64,000 nt of DNA from JAAELZ01 sp965237485 (GCA_965237485.1 CBDEFQ010000009.1:620001-684000); one strand, 5' to 3'. Positions 42,316 to 51,134 are shown, counted from the stretch's first letter. The notes: generated by a model from the sequence alone, not told the origin. Made by a program: numbers and translations.

Positions 42316-43518
42316 GAGAGTGCAGCATAACTCATCGAGTATCTACATAATTTGTTAAAATTAGGCATGCAAAAACCATTCGCCACCCAACGAGATTTAT
42401 TAGTATCAAGATCAGATTTGGATCATCCAATTCTGCATAGTCTTGATGATACAGAAGTGCTATTAGATTGGAGCGAAATAGAGACACTGCTTTCATCTAT
42501 TTATGCTGGCACTACTGGCCGCCCTAGTTATCCATTACTTAGTTTGTTCCGCAGCTTGATGCTGGGAATTTGGTATGAACTGTCGGATAGGGAGTTAGCA
42601 CAGTGCTTATTTAGAGATTTATTGTTTCGTAAGTTTTGCCGCTTTGAGTTAGGCGGCGATGTACCTGAAGCTTCGACCCTTGGGCGCTTTCGTAACCAGT
42701 TAATGGAGCACGAACTGTGGGATCGCTTGCTAGGTGAGATCAATCGTCAACTTGAAGCGAAGAACATTATTATGAGCAAGGGGCGCATCAACATTATAGA
42801 TGCAACACCTATAGAAGCGGCTCGTTCTGGAAATGGTAACGGCAAAGATGGGACGCCTAAGCGAGACCCTGAAGCGAGCTGGCATGTCAAAAATGACAGC
42901 CGAGGTCGAAAGAAGTCTACCTATGGCTACTCAGTGCATACGGGAGTTGATGAGGATGGGTTTGTTCAGTGCCAGAATGTGACGCCAGGGCATGTTCATG
43001 ACAGCCAACTGCGCGATGAATTGCTGTTGGGCGATGAGACTGCCCTATATGCTGATGCGGCGTATAGTTCTGAGGAGACGCGAGATAAACTGGAGCAACT
43101 TGGAATTGATGATCAGGTTCAACGCAAGGGCTATCGAGGTAATCCGTTGTCAGATGCAGACCGTACCCGTAATGCAGTTATTGCGGTAACGCGAGCAGGT
43201 GGCGAACGGCTCTTTGCGACTTACAAGCAGCATTATGGTTTAGCTCGCACTCGGTTCATGGGGCTAGCGAAGAACCAGACTGTTTACGGCCTAGCGGCGA
43301 TGGCAGCGAATATCCGTAAAGGTGCTAAGTTCTTAAGCTTGTATGGCTTGCCTGATTGGCACTATGCTGGATAGTTGTGCCTTTAATATGGCTTAGGTGC
43401 TCGAATTGATAAAATAGTGACTAAATGATGATCGAATACGCGAAACTGGGCAAATATAGCTCAAAAAATGAGTGCTTCGAAAATATCAAACTAAAATCGT
43501 GAGTTACGCTGCGCTCTC
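42316..43518 (+). mobile_element. IS5-family insertion sequence, copy 2 (1203 bp)
   Basis: It has the same ends as copy 1 (GAGAGTGCAGCATAACTC at the left, GAGTTACGCTGCGCTCTC at 43501-43518), in inverse orientation. The flanks share TTCG (42312-42315 and 43519-43522), a 4-bp repeat, one base shorter than the 5-bp repeat at copy 1. It lies 88 bp upstream of the serB-like gene. Confidence 0.92.
42367..43374 (+). CDS. IS5-family transposase, copy 2
   Basis: Intact DDE transposase, the near-identical twin of the copy at 33836-34843, starting at the ATG 42367 (MQKPFATQRDLL) with a possible TTG start at 42352. The three acidic-residue regions (IIDATPIEA, YADAAYSS, GGERLF) are unchanged. Confidence 0.93.
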   Translation: MQKPFATQRDLLVSRSDLDHPILHSLDDTEVLLDWSEIETLLSSIYAGTTGRPSYPLLSLFRSLMLGIWYELSDRELAQCLFRDLLFRKFCRFELGGDVPEASTLGRFRNQLMEHELWDRLLGEINRQLEAKNIIMSKGRINIIDATPIEAARSGNGNGKDGTPKRDPEASWHVKNDSRGRKKSTYGYSVHTGVDEDGFVQCQNVTPGHVHDSQLRDELLLGDETALYADAAYSSEETRDKLEQLGIDDQVQRKGYRGNPLSDADRTRNAVIAVTRAGGERLFATYKQHYGLARTRFMGLAKNQTVYGLAAMAANIRKGAKFLSLYGLPDWHYAG

Positions 43519-43606
43519 TTCGATTATTTTAGTATATATATGTCTCAATAGGAATATAATAAGTCGCTAATAAGACACGATGAGCGACCATCATTAGCAC
43601 TAATTC

Positions 43607-44287
43607 ATGCAGGCAACTCTGTTTTTCGACTTCGATTCGACAGTCTGTCGTCTTGAGTCCTTAGATCAAGCCCTTTTTGAAGCACTTAAAGACCACCCCA
43701 ATAAAAACCAGCTCGGAAGCCAAATAAACCACATAACCGATTCGGCCATGTCGGGCGAGATGGATCTTTGCGAGTCAATACTCGCTAGGCTTGAATTGGT
43801 TCCCCTAAGCAAAAATCATATTGACGCTACGGCGCGTAAGCTCGCAGCAGAGTTAACCCCGGGCATTGACGGCTTGATTCAAGGTTTACGTCAGGATGGA
43901 CATGGTATCCATATTATCAGCGGAGGCTTCGACGATTTTATCGAGCCAAGCAGCACACAATTGGGCCTGCCAAAATCCCACACACACGCTAATCAATTTA
44001 TCTTTGACGGTGATCAAGTGAAGGGGATCAATACCGATAACCCGCTAACTCGAAGCGACGGAAAGTCCGAAGTGATTGCAGCCCTAGCTAACCCAGTTCA
44101 ACCCACCGTTATGATTGGCGATGGCTACAACGATTTAAAAGTTTATCTTCAAGGCGGATGTGATTACTTTATCGGTTTTGGGGCTAACGTACGCCGAGCA
44201 AGTATCGAGAAGCAGTCTCCATTTTACGCCGGCAGCGTAGAAGCATTACAAACTTTATTAAACACCCTACTTAACCCGCTTACTTAA
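43607..44287 (+). CDS. serB: Phosphoserine phosphatase-like HAD hydrolase
   Basis: A 226-residue HAD-family phosphatase. Motif I FFDFDSTVC (D8 nucleophile, D10 acid/base), motif II HIISGGFDDFI (Ser), motif III lysine in RSDGKSEVI and motif IV MIGDGYNDLKVY fit SerB-type enzymes. The gene is followed 12 bp later by serA, so the last step of serine synthesis is the best assignment. TATAAT at 43555-43560 may be its -10 box, just downstream of the IS5 end. Confidence 0.8.
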   Translation: MQATLFFDFDSTVCRLESLDQALFEALKDHPNKNQLGSQINHITDSAMSGEMDLCESILARLELVPLSKNHIDATARKLAAELTPGIDGLIQGLRQDGHGIHIISGGFDDFIEPSSTQLGLPKSHTHANQFIFDGDQVKGINTDNPLTRSDGKSEVIAALANPVQPTVMIGDGYNDLKVYLQGGCDYFIGFGANVRRASIEKQSPFYAGSVEALQTLLNTLLNPLT

Positions 44288-44298
44288 GTGCTCTATTC

Positions 44299-45531
44299 AT
44301 GAATCTTTCTAAGTCAGACCTTAAAGTTTGCTTGATGGACGGCGTTTCTGACTCCGGCATTCAAGCATTTCGCGATCACGGTATCGAAAATATTCATCTA
44401 TTCCCATCGTCACTTCCAGATGATGAATTGGCTAATGAATTGACGAATACCCACATCATTGGGGTCCGATCTAAAACACAGCTAAATAAGTCACTGCTCG
44501 AGCACGCTCCTGATCTCCTGTGCATAGGTCGGTATGGTATCGGTGTAAATAATGTTGATACTAAAGCGGCTGAAATACTGGGCATGCCTGTATTTAATGG
44601 CCCCTATGCCAGCACTCGATCCGTGGCTGAAATGGTGGTCGGCTTAATGTTTTCCTTGTTGCGTCGCAGCAGCGAAAAATCAATGCAAATGCATCAAGGT
44701 ATTTGGGACAAAACTACCGAGTGCTGTTTTGAATTAAGGGGCAAAACCCTAGGCCTTATTGGTTACGGAAACACAGCTGCGCAAGTCTCGGTAATGGCGG
44801 AAAGCTTAGGTATGAAGGTAATGTACAGCGATGTGAGAGTAGTACTACCGCTGGGAAATGCCAAGCAATACGAATTCGAGCACGTTTTGACCAATGCCGA
44901 CATCATTTCTATACACGTGCCTGGCCACCCTTCTACCGCTAATCTGTTTAATCAAGATACACTTGTGAAAATGAAGCCAGGGAGTTATTTGATTAACACT
45001 TCACGAGGAACCGTAGTAGACGTAGAAGCTTTGTGCCACGCCTTAGATGTAAACCAACTATCCGGTGCCGCCCTTGACGTTTTCCCTACCGAGCCAAAAT
45101 CTAAATCTGAGCCATTTGTCTCCCCTTTAACCCACTACTCGAACGTGATCCTCACTCCGCATATAAGCGGCGCCACATTAGAATCGCAATCTCAATTGGG
45201 TGTCGAAGTGTCGGAAAAGATGATAGCCAATGCGCTATTTGGCGACTCTGCTAGCGCACTGAATTACCCGCAACTATCTCTGTCTGACCCAAAATCCTGT
45301 TGCCGACTGCTGGTCGTACACCAGAATAAACCCGGTGTAATGGCCAATATCAATGACATTATTGCGTCAGAGAAAGTCAACATTCGGTCACAAGTATTGC
45401 AGACCACCGACACCATCGGTGTAGTTTCGGTCGGTTTAGATTCTGTGGCCAGCAACGTTATTGGCGAAAAACTAAAGAATTTAGATTCCACTATACGTTG
45501 CCGAATAATAAACCCAACAACAGGCGCGTAG
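44299..45531 (+). CDS. serA: D-3-phosphoglycerate dehydrogenase
   Basis: A 410-residue enzyme that commits 3-phosphoglycerate to serine synthesis. The NAD-binding motif TLGLIGYGNTAAQVSVMAES, the substrate/NAD loop INTSRGTVVDVEAL, ALDVFPTEP and the catalytic-His motif NVILTPHISGATLESQ are clear. The C-terminal ACT domain (LLVVHQNKPGVMANINDIIA) is the serine sensor of E. coli-type SerA. It is followed by the serC remnant 2 bp later. Confidence 0.93.
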   Translation: MNLSKSDLKVCLMDGVSDSGIQAFRDHGIENIHLFPSSLPDDELANELTNTHIIGVRSKTQLNKSLLEHAPDLLCIGRYGIGVNNVDTKAAEILGMPVFNGPYASTRSVAEMVVGLMFSLLRRSSEKSMQMHQGIWDKTTECCFELRGKTLGLIGYGNTAAQVSVMAESLGMKVMYSDVRVVLPLGNAKQYEFEHVLTNADIISIHVPGHPSTANLFNQDTLVKMKPGSYLINTSRGTVVDVEALCHALDVNQLSGAALDVFPTEPKSKSEPFVSPLTHYSNVILTPHISGATLESQSQLGVEVSEKMIANALFGDSASALNYPQLSLSDPKSCCRLLVVHQNKPGVMANINDIIASEKVNIRSQVLQTTDTIGVVSVGLDSVASNVIGEKLKNLDSTIRCRIINPTTGA

Positions 45532-45533
45532 CC

Positions 45534-45708
45534 ATGCCGCCGATTTACAATTTTACTGCTGGCCCAGCAACTACAGGTATTGTTTTTGCAAGGTAGACCC
45601 GCCCGGTCAGTCGGTGGCATGCGAGGCAGCATTTACAATGCTAGGCCGGTTGATGGAGTAAAAAGATTGGTTAGTTTCATGCACCAGTTTGAGAGGCAAC
45701 ACGCATAA
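45534..45708 (+). pseudogene. serC: Phosphoserine aminotransferase SerC with a large internal deletion
   Basis: The first codons MPPIYNFTAGPAT (45534-45572) are the canonical SerC N-terminus (xIYNFSAGPA). From 45580 another frame reads LFLQGRPARSVGGMRGSIYN then ARPVDGVKRLVSFMHQFERQ and HA-stop at 45708, the canonical SerC C-terminus (GHRSVGGMRASIYNA...FMxxFER). About 300 codons between, including the PLP lysine, are deleted, and the join is out of frame. The gene is dead. It was the third gene of a serB-serA-serC unit. Confidence 0.9.
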
Positions 45709-45726
45709 GCGGCTATATTCCTCCAA

Positions 45727-46150
45727 CTACCGCTTAAGAAGCACTACAATGTCGTTAAATGGCGGTATTTCTTCATATTGAATTGCCTTGGTCTCGTTGA
45801 GTTGCCAGTGTGCTTTTGAACCTACAAACAAATGAGCAACTACTTCCATTCCTTCAGCATCGTCCACTAAGCCAACTGGAACCCAATAGTGCTTTCCTTC
45901 ATTCACCTTATTAGGCACTGGGCTGCCACAGGAAGAGCAAAAGTCTGATCTATATCCCGAGGTTTTGGCGAATCGGCTTATCATGTCCTCTCCTGCTATC
46001 CATTGAAAACTGGCTGGCTGCAACAATAGTTGCGGCATTTGAAGCAGCACCAGACACCTTACGGCATAAAGAACAATAGCATTGATAGATGTTTGGCACT
46101 TGGCCCGTGATCTTAAACTGCACGCTTTCGCATAAGCATTTTCCTTCCAT
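45727..46150 (-). pseudogene. GFA/CENP-V domain protein, frameshifted
   Basis: MEGKCLCESVQFKITGQVPN then YQCYCSLCRKVSGAASNA carries the N-terminal zinc ligands in the frame from 46150. The C-terminal part (WIAGEDMISRFAKTSGYRSD, FCSSCGSPVPNKVNEGKHYW) is in a second frame open to 45727. An extra T in CAGTTTTCAATGG near 46010 explains the break: CAG TTT CAA TGG restores QFQW. It is the third GFA gene in the window, and convergent with the serC remnant. Confidence 0.85.
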
Positions 46151-46254
46151 ATCTAATAGCCTTTATGGGGCAGTTCATTGGTTATTAAACATTATATACT
46201 ACCATTAGTGGCTCACCCAGCTCATACCAACAGCAGCCAATCATTGCCCCTAAA

Positions 46255-46406
46255 ATGACTCCCTTTTCGCTCTTTAGTCTCTGCTCTTTTACTGATCAGC
46301 TTGAAGGCAACGGAAACAGTTGGGCAGTATTAAATCGATTCCCAGACGAAGAAGATATCTGGGCGATTATTCGTTTTAAAAATCAACTATATGTGGCCAC
46401 AATGCG
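46255..46406 (+). pseudogene. Short ORF interrupted by IS256 copy 1 (unidentified)
   Basis: From an ATG at 46255 the frame reads MTPFSLFSLCSFTDQLEGNG then NSWAVLNRFPDEEDIWAIIR, FKNQLYVATM, where IS256 is inserted. Removing the IS and one 9-bp duplication continues RGRTSNIS and stops near 47830, giving about 58 codons. I do not recognise it; it may be the end of a decayed gene or chance. Confidence 0.25.
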
Positions 46407-47800
46407 GAGTTATGCCTGAAAGTGGTGTATGGAGTAGTTGACTAAAAGCGGCGTATCGGGATGAATTGAGTTTACAACAACTTAAACTTCCACAGACATA
46501 CGCCACTATGAAACAGAATAAAATTATTTCCTTTGAAAAGCCAGAGCAAAGCATCGATCCGCTGCAAGAATTAATTCGCAATGGCGCTAGGCAACTCATT
46601 CAAACCGCGATCGAGAGTGAGTTATCTGAACTGCTGTATCGCAATTGTGACAAAGTCTCAGATTCAGGACACGCTGGTGTCGTTCGTAACGGCTATTTGC
46701 CAGAACGTGAACTGCAAACCGGGATCGGCCCAGTCAAAGTACGTATCCCCAAGGTGCGCTCCCGCACTGGAGTACCGATCACCTTTCGGTCTGCTTTAGT
46801 GCCGCCGTATGTGCGTAAAACGAGAACACTAGAAGCGGCCTTGCCTTGGCTGTATCTCAAGGGTGTCAGCACTGGAGAAATGGGGGATGCACTGAGCGTG
46901 CTAGTGGGTCAATCAGCGACTGGGTTATCATCAAGCACAGTGAGTAAGCTCAAAGCAACGTGGTCTCAGGAGTACAAGGATTGGAATAGAGAAGGTTTAG
47001 ATCGAGATCGATGGGTTTATCTATGGGCGGACGGGATACACAGCGGCCTGCGCGGCGATGAGGGCCGACTCTGTGCCTTAGTTGTCATCGGAGTGAATGA
47101 GCGCGGTCACAAGAAATTACTGGCGATTGAAGACGGTGAGCGAGAGTCTACGCAGAGTTGGCGAGAGGTGTTGTTGGCACTCAAGGAGCGAGGCCTGAAT
47201 CAACCAGAGCGGGGCATCGGTGATGGTGCTTTAGGCTTTTGGAATGCCCTGGAAGAAGTCTATCCTGGCACTAAACATCAACGGTGTTGGGTGCATAAAA
47301 CGGCCAACGTGCTGAACAAGCTGCCTAAATCGGTGCAGCCCAAAGCAAAAGCAGCTCTGCATAACATTTGGCAGGAAGAAACCAAAGAAGCGGCGCAAAG
47401 CGCCTATCAATTATTCATTAAAACCTATCAAGACAAGTATCCAAAAGCCACGCAGTGCTTGGAAAAAGATCGCGAAGAGTTAATGACGTTCTACTCGTTC
47501 CCTGCCAAGCACTGGATGAGCATAGGTACTACGAATCCAATTGAATCAACATTCGCGACTATCCGACACCGTACCAAACGATGCAAGGGATGTCTTAGCC
47601 GTGATGGCATGTTAAGTATGATGTTCAAGCTGGGTCAGTGCGCAGAGAAAAAGTGGAACCGAATACGCGGGTTCGCCTATCTAGCAAAAGTGATTCAAGG
47701 GGTTCCATTTAAAGATGGAATAGAGCAAACTAATGACTACTCAGATCAAACCGAGGCCGCTTGAAGAAAATGCCTCATACACCAGATTCGGGCATAACTC
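46407..47800 (+). mobile_element. IS256-family insertion sequence, copy 1 (1394 bp)
   Basis: The ends are GAGTTATGCC(T/C)GAA inverted repeats, flanked by the exact 9-bp duplication CACAATGCG (46398-46406 and 47801-47809). The second copy, same length and inverted, is at 54703-56096. The gap between this copy and tmm (47810-48128) is AT-rich and holds no recognised gene. Confidence 0.93.
46466..47764 (+). CDS. IS256-family (MuDR-like) transposase, copy 1
   Basis: A 432-residue DDE transposase (TTG start at 46466; an ATG at 46508 would give 418 aa). Motifs: LYLKGVSTGEMGDALSVLVG, YLWADGIHSGLRGDE (first Asp), GIGDGALGFWNALEEVYPGT (second Asp) with CWVHKTANVLNKLP, and TTNPIESTFATIRHRTKRCK (Glu). 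Compared with copy 2 it has Gly instead of the conserved Arg at residue 354 (SIGTTNPIES vs SIRTTNPIES), next to the catalytic Glu, so it may be impaired. Confidence 0.92.
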   Translation: MSLQQLKLPQTYATMKQNKIISFEKPEQSIDPLQELIRNGARQLIQTAIESELSELLYRNCDKVSDSGHAGVVRNGYLPERELQTGIGPVKVRIPKVRSRTGVPITFRSALVPPYVRKTRTLEAALPWLYLKGVSTGEMGDALSVLVGQSATGLSSSTVSKLKATWSQEYKDWNREGLDRDRWVYLWADGIHSGLRGDEGRLCALVVIGVNERGHKKLLAIEDGERESTQSWREVLLALKERGLNQPERGIGDGALGFWNALEEVYPGTKHQRCWVHKTANVLNKLPKSVQPKAKAALHNIWQEETKEAAQSAYQLFIKTYQDKYPKATQCLEKDREELMTFYSFPAKHWMSIGTTNPIESTFATIRHRTKRCKGCLSRDGMLSMMFKLGQCAEKKWNRIRGFAYLAKVIQGVPFKDGIEQTNDYSDQTEAA

Positions 47801-48128
47801 CACAATGCGCGGCAGAACATCGAATATTAGCTAGGCTTTCTGGCGTGCACTAAAGTTCAAGAAAATACAAAACAAACCTTATATTTCAAATAATTAGAGA
47901 TTTTTATTAAAGCTTGGTGCTAGTTCATAACTTCTTAGAAAAAGTACGTGAGCGGTATTGAAACGAATATTTTGATTAACTTATTCAGTTTATTCTTCTA
48001 AGAGCTACTACGCGCTTGCTGAATTTCTTTTACAATATACCCTAGAGGAATTGACTTTATTAGCAACAGAATGCTAGTTAGAGTTTCTTAAAAACAAAAA
48101 AGCCAAATATTTATCTGAGGAGTTATTT

Positions 48129-49469
48129 ATGACCAAACGTGTTGCTATTATCGGTGCCGGCCCCAGCGGATTAGCCCAACTACGCGCTTTCCAATCAGCC
48201 AAAGACAAAGGTGCTGACATCCCTGAAATAGTGTGCATTGAAAAGCAGTCTAATTGGGGTGGACTTTGGAATTATACATGGCGAACCGGCTTGGACGAGT
48301 ATGGTGAACCGGTACATGGCAGCATGTACCGTTATTTATGGTCGAATGGCCCTAAAGAAGGCTTAGAGTTTGCTGATTATTCGTTTGACGAACATTTTGG
48401 CCGCCCTATCGCCTCTTACCCTCCTCGCGCGGTGTTGTTTGACTACATTGAAGGCCGCGTTAAGAAAGCCGGTGTAAAACACCTGATTCGTTTTAACTCG
48501 GCAGTGCGGCACGTTTCGTACAATGAGCCAGAAGGCGTATTTCATGTAACCGTGCAAGACCACGATAAAGATGTGGAATACACTGAAGACTTTGACCACG
48601 TTATTGTCGCCAGCGGGCATTTCTCTACTCCTAATGTTCCCCAGTTTGACGGGTTCGAAACTTTTAACGGCCGAGTTATGCACGCGCACGATTTTCGTGA
48701 CGCGATGGAATTTAAAGGCAAAGATATTTTAATTGTCGGCACATCTTATTCGGCTGAAGATATCGGCTCGCAATGTTGGAAGTATGGCGCTAAATCAATT
48801 ACCGTCTCGCACCGCACAGCACCCATGGGCTACAACTGGCCAGATAACTGGCAAGAAGTACCGCTATTGATGAAAGTAGATAAAAATACCGCCACATTTA
48901 AAGACGGCATCACCAAAGAGGTAGATGCTATCTTGTTGTGCACTGGTTATATTCACCACTTCCCGTTTATGGCAGAAGATTTAAAGCTAAAAACCAACAA
49001 CCGCTTATACCCCGTGAACCTGTATAACGGCGTGGTTTGGGAACATAACCCTAAATTAATGTACTTAGGCATGCAAGACCAATGGTACACCTTCAATATG
49101 TTTGACGCTCAAGCTTGGTATGCACGCGATGTAATTCTGGGCCGCTTAGACGTGCCTTCGCAGGCAGATATGCATGTCGATATTGATAAATGGCGTAAAA
49201 CCGAAGACAACATCCCTGATGATTACGGTGCGATTAAATACCAAGGGGACTACACCATGCGCCTAATGGCGATGACAGATTACCCTGATTTTAATACCGA
49301 AGATTCTAACGAAGCCTTTTACCAATGGAAAAAGCATAAGAAGAAAAATATCATGACTTTCCGCGATAATGGCTATAAATCTGCCCTAACCGGCACCATG
49401 GCCCCAGCTCATCACACGCCGTGGAAGGATGCCTTGGATGATTCTTTAGAAGCTTATCTAGAAACTTAG
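48129..49469 (+). CDS. tmm: Trimethylamine monooxygenase (bacterial FMO)
   Basis: A 446-residue flavin-containing monooxygenase that oxidises trimethylamine to trimethylamine N-oxide with NADPH and O2. The FAD motif GAGPSG (9-14), the FMO fingerprint region FNGRVMHAHDF, the NADPH motif LIVGTSYSAEDIG and ILLCTGY are present. The extended segments QSNWGGLWNYTWRTGLDEYG, YRYLWSNGPKEGLEFADYSF and TGTMAPAHHTPWKDALDDSL are characteristic of marine bacterial Tmm rather than generic FMOs. The ribosome-binding site GAGGAG lies 7-12 bp upstream of the ATG. It stands alone; no TMAO demethylase or transporter is adjacent. A terminator follows. Confidence 0.92.
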   Translation: MTKRVAIIGAGPSGLAQLRAFQSAKDKGADIPEIVCIEKQSNWGGLWNYTWRTGLDEYGEPVHGSMYRYLWSNGPKEGLEFADYSFDEHFGRPIASYPPRAVLFDYIEGRVKKAGVKHLIRFNSAVRHVSYNEPEGVFHVTVQDHDKDVEYTEDFDHVIVASGHFSTPNVPQFDGFETFNGRVMHAHDFRDAMEFKGKDILIVGTSYSAEDIGSQCWKYGAKSITVSHRTAPMGYNWPDNWQEVPLLMKVDKNTATFKDGITKEVDAILLCTGYIHHFPFMAEDLKLKTNNRLYPVNLYNGVVWEHNPKLMYLGMQDQWYTFNMFDAQAWYARDVILGRLDVPSQADMHVDIDKWRKTEDNIPDDYGAIKYQGDYTMRLMAMTDYPDFNTEDSNEAFYQWKKHKKKNIMTFRDNGYKSALTGTMAPAHHTPWKDALDDSLEAYLET

Positions 49470-49494
49470 GATTTTACTTTAGGAAACGCACTCT

Positions 49495-49517
49495 CGGGGG
49501 CTTCGACCCCTTTTTTG
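49495..49517 (+). terminator. Rho-independent terminator of tmm
   Basis: CGGGGGCTTCGACCCC followed by TTTTTT, 25 bp after the tmm stop. The stem is closed by four G-C pairs around a loop containing TTCG. Confidence 0.7.
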
Positions 49518-49545
49518 GCTTATTGAAGCACTAGCTAGCACTCTA

Positions 49546-49818
49546 TCAAGCTCTGCGAGCGTGTTTAACATCATCAGCAAGCCAAGACTTGATCAGAGAC
49601 TGGTAAGGCATATCGCGTTTATTGGCTTCGATTTTAATGCTGTCCAATAGTCCCTCGGGCAACCTGAGTGAAATGGTTTTAGTTGAAGGCTTTAAATTAG
49701 GCATCGAAATATATTGCGCCTGCTTCCAGTCAACATAGTCACTAGAATCATGCTTTTCCCAAAAATCTCTTTCTTCGGTTTCGTTCTTAAATTTAGGTAA
49801 AGTTCTAACTTTTTTCAT
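49546..49818 (-). CDS. brnA: BrnA/CopG-type antitoxin
   Basis: A 90-residue protein from the ATG at 49816-49818 (MKKVRTLPKFKNETEERDFW). The N-terminal toxin-binding part (KFKNETEERDFWEKHDSSDY) and the C-terminal ribbon-helix-helix (KTISLRLPEGLLDSIKIEAN, then MPYQSLIKSWLADDV) fit the BrnA/CopG antitoxins. It overlaps the upstream toxin gene by 14 bp. Such antitoxins bind the toxin and repress the operon promoter. Confidence 0.85.
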   Translation of the reverse strand: MKKVRTLPKFKNETEERDFWEKHDSSDYVDWKQAQYISMPNLKPSTKTISLRLPEGLLDSIKIEANKRDMPYQSLIKSWLADDVKHARRA

Positions 49819-50113
49819 AAATATTCCTCTCTTTACGGTGCATATCACGAGCTGAAATGACACGAATCAATGTGCTATCAAAACGCATGGCAAAGGTTAT
49901 ATGCAACAACCGTGAGCTATTGCTTGCTCCCAACGCATGGTACCGCGCCTCATTTTGGCTATGCTTTTGATCAGCCAAAATCAACAATGGTTGATTAAAA
50001 AACACTTGCTCGGCTTCAAAGCAATTAACTGCATGCCTTTCTTCGCTTTTTCGCTCGTTCCCCGCGTCCCCCGCGTCCCAATCAAAACCATTAACCTGTT
50101 TCCAGTCAATCAT
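49805..50113 (-). CDS. brnT: BrnT-family toxin (ribonuclease fold)
   Basis: A 102-residue protein. FDWDAGDAGNERKSEERHAV, then FEAEQVFFNQPLLILADQKH and the C-terminal LIRVISARDMHRKERNIYEK are the BrnT signature (RVISARDM with R-K-E-R). BrnT toxins are RelE-like ribonucleases that block translation. Toxin-before-antitoxin order with overlap is the standard brnTA layout. Its promoter must lie in 50114-50178, next to an inserted IS5-type transposase gene. Confidence 0.85.
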   Translation of the reverse strand: MIDWKQVNGFDWDAGDAGNERKSEERHAVNCFEAEQVFFNQPLLILADQKHSQNEARYHALGASNSSRLLHITFAMRFDSTLIRVISARDMHRKERNIYEKS

Positions 50114-50178
50114 GGGCTTGTCGGATAATTAATAGAATACGTGAGATAATATGGGCTGATTCTAGTCAGCCTGCAATT

Positions 50179-51046
50179 TTGAGCAAACGTCATCAAAGCC
50201 AACTGTTCCTAACCTTAGATTCTCTGGTTAGCTCTGAACATCCCTACCGTAAACTCGATGAGCTATTATGTTTTGGTGCATTGAGTAAACCCTTCTCTAA
50301 AATATATGCCACCCGTGGCCCTAAAGGCCGAGGTGTTGAGTTCGGCTTACGTGCCTTGGTGCTTCAGTTCATGGAAGATTTAAGTGATAGAGAAATGGAG
50401 CGATGCTTATCAGAGAATCTGGCCGCTAAGTGGTTTTGTGATTCAGGACTGGAACAGAGCACTCCTGATCATAGTTACTTTGGTGATTTTCGCTCACGCA
50501 TTGGAACCAGGGGTATGATGAATTTATTTGACCGTGTTCGGAGCGGGTTAGTTTCAATGGGCTTAGTACGAGAAGTATTCACATTTGTCGATGCCAGCCA
50601 GTTGGTCAGTAAGCTAACCACTTGGGATGATAGAGATAAGGCGATAAAGATGGGATTAGAGGAGTTCAACAATAAGACAGTTGATAAAGTTGCGGCGGAC
50701 AAGCAAGCACGGTTTGGGTGCAAGGGAAATAGCAAATATTGGTATGGTTACAAAGAGCATGCATCAGTGGATATGCAAAGTGGCTTGATCAATAAAATAG
50801 CGGCCACCTCGGCTGAGGTAACGGATGCAAGCGGCTTGAAGCATGTTTGCCCTAAGTCGGGTGCTGTTTATGCGGACAAGGGTTATTGCGTGAGCCCGGC
50901 CAAAACCACGCTCAGGCGCAACGGTTGCCATGATGCAACAATCAAGAAGAACAATATGCATGGCAAGAATAGAGACAAAGACCGTTGGATTAGCAAAATT
51001 CGTTCACCATATGAGCGAGTGTTTGCTCATCGCAATAAGCGAGTTC
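50179..51046 (+). pseudogene. IS5/IS1182-type transposase, C-terminus cut by an IS3 element
   Basis: From the TTG at 50179 (MSKRHQSQLFLTLDSLVSSE) about 289 residues are intact: LVLQFMEDLSDREMERCLSE, FTFVDASQLVSKLTTWDDRD (first Asp), AVYADKGYCVSPAK (second Asp) and SPYERVFAHRNKRV (Glu region). At 51047 the IS3 end TGAAGTGGACCCC begins, so the last residues are replaced by IS3-derived LKWTPSLG and beyond. The left terminal repeat was not identified; the right end is absent. Confidence 0.8.
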
Positions 51047-51134
51047 TGAAGTGGACCCCATCATTAGGACAGGCCGAAGGCCAAAATAAGGAGTTATTTT
51101 CTGTTTTATAATTGTTCAAAACGAGGAACAGAAA

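Noticed and set aside
33692..43518. Composite transposon formed by the two IS5 copies
   Set aside because: Each copy has its own flanking direct repeat; a composite unit would have one duplication shared by the outer ends.
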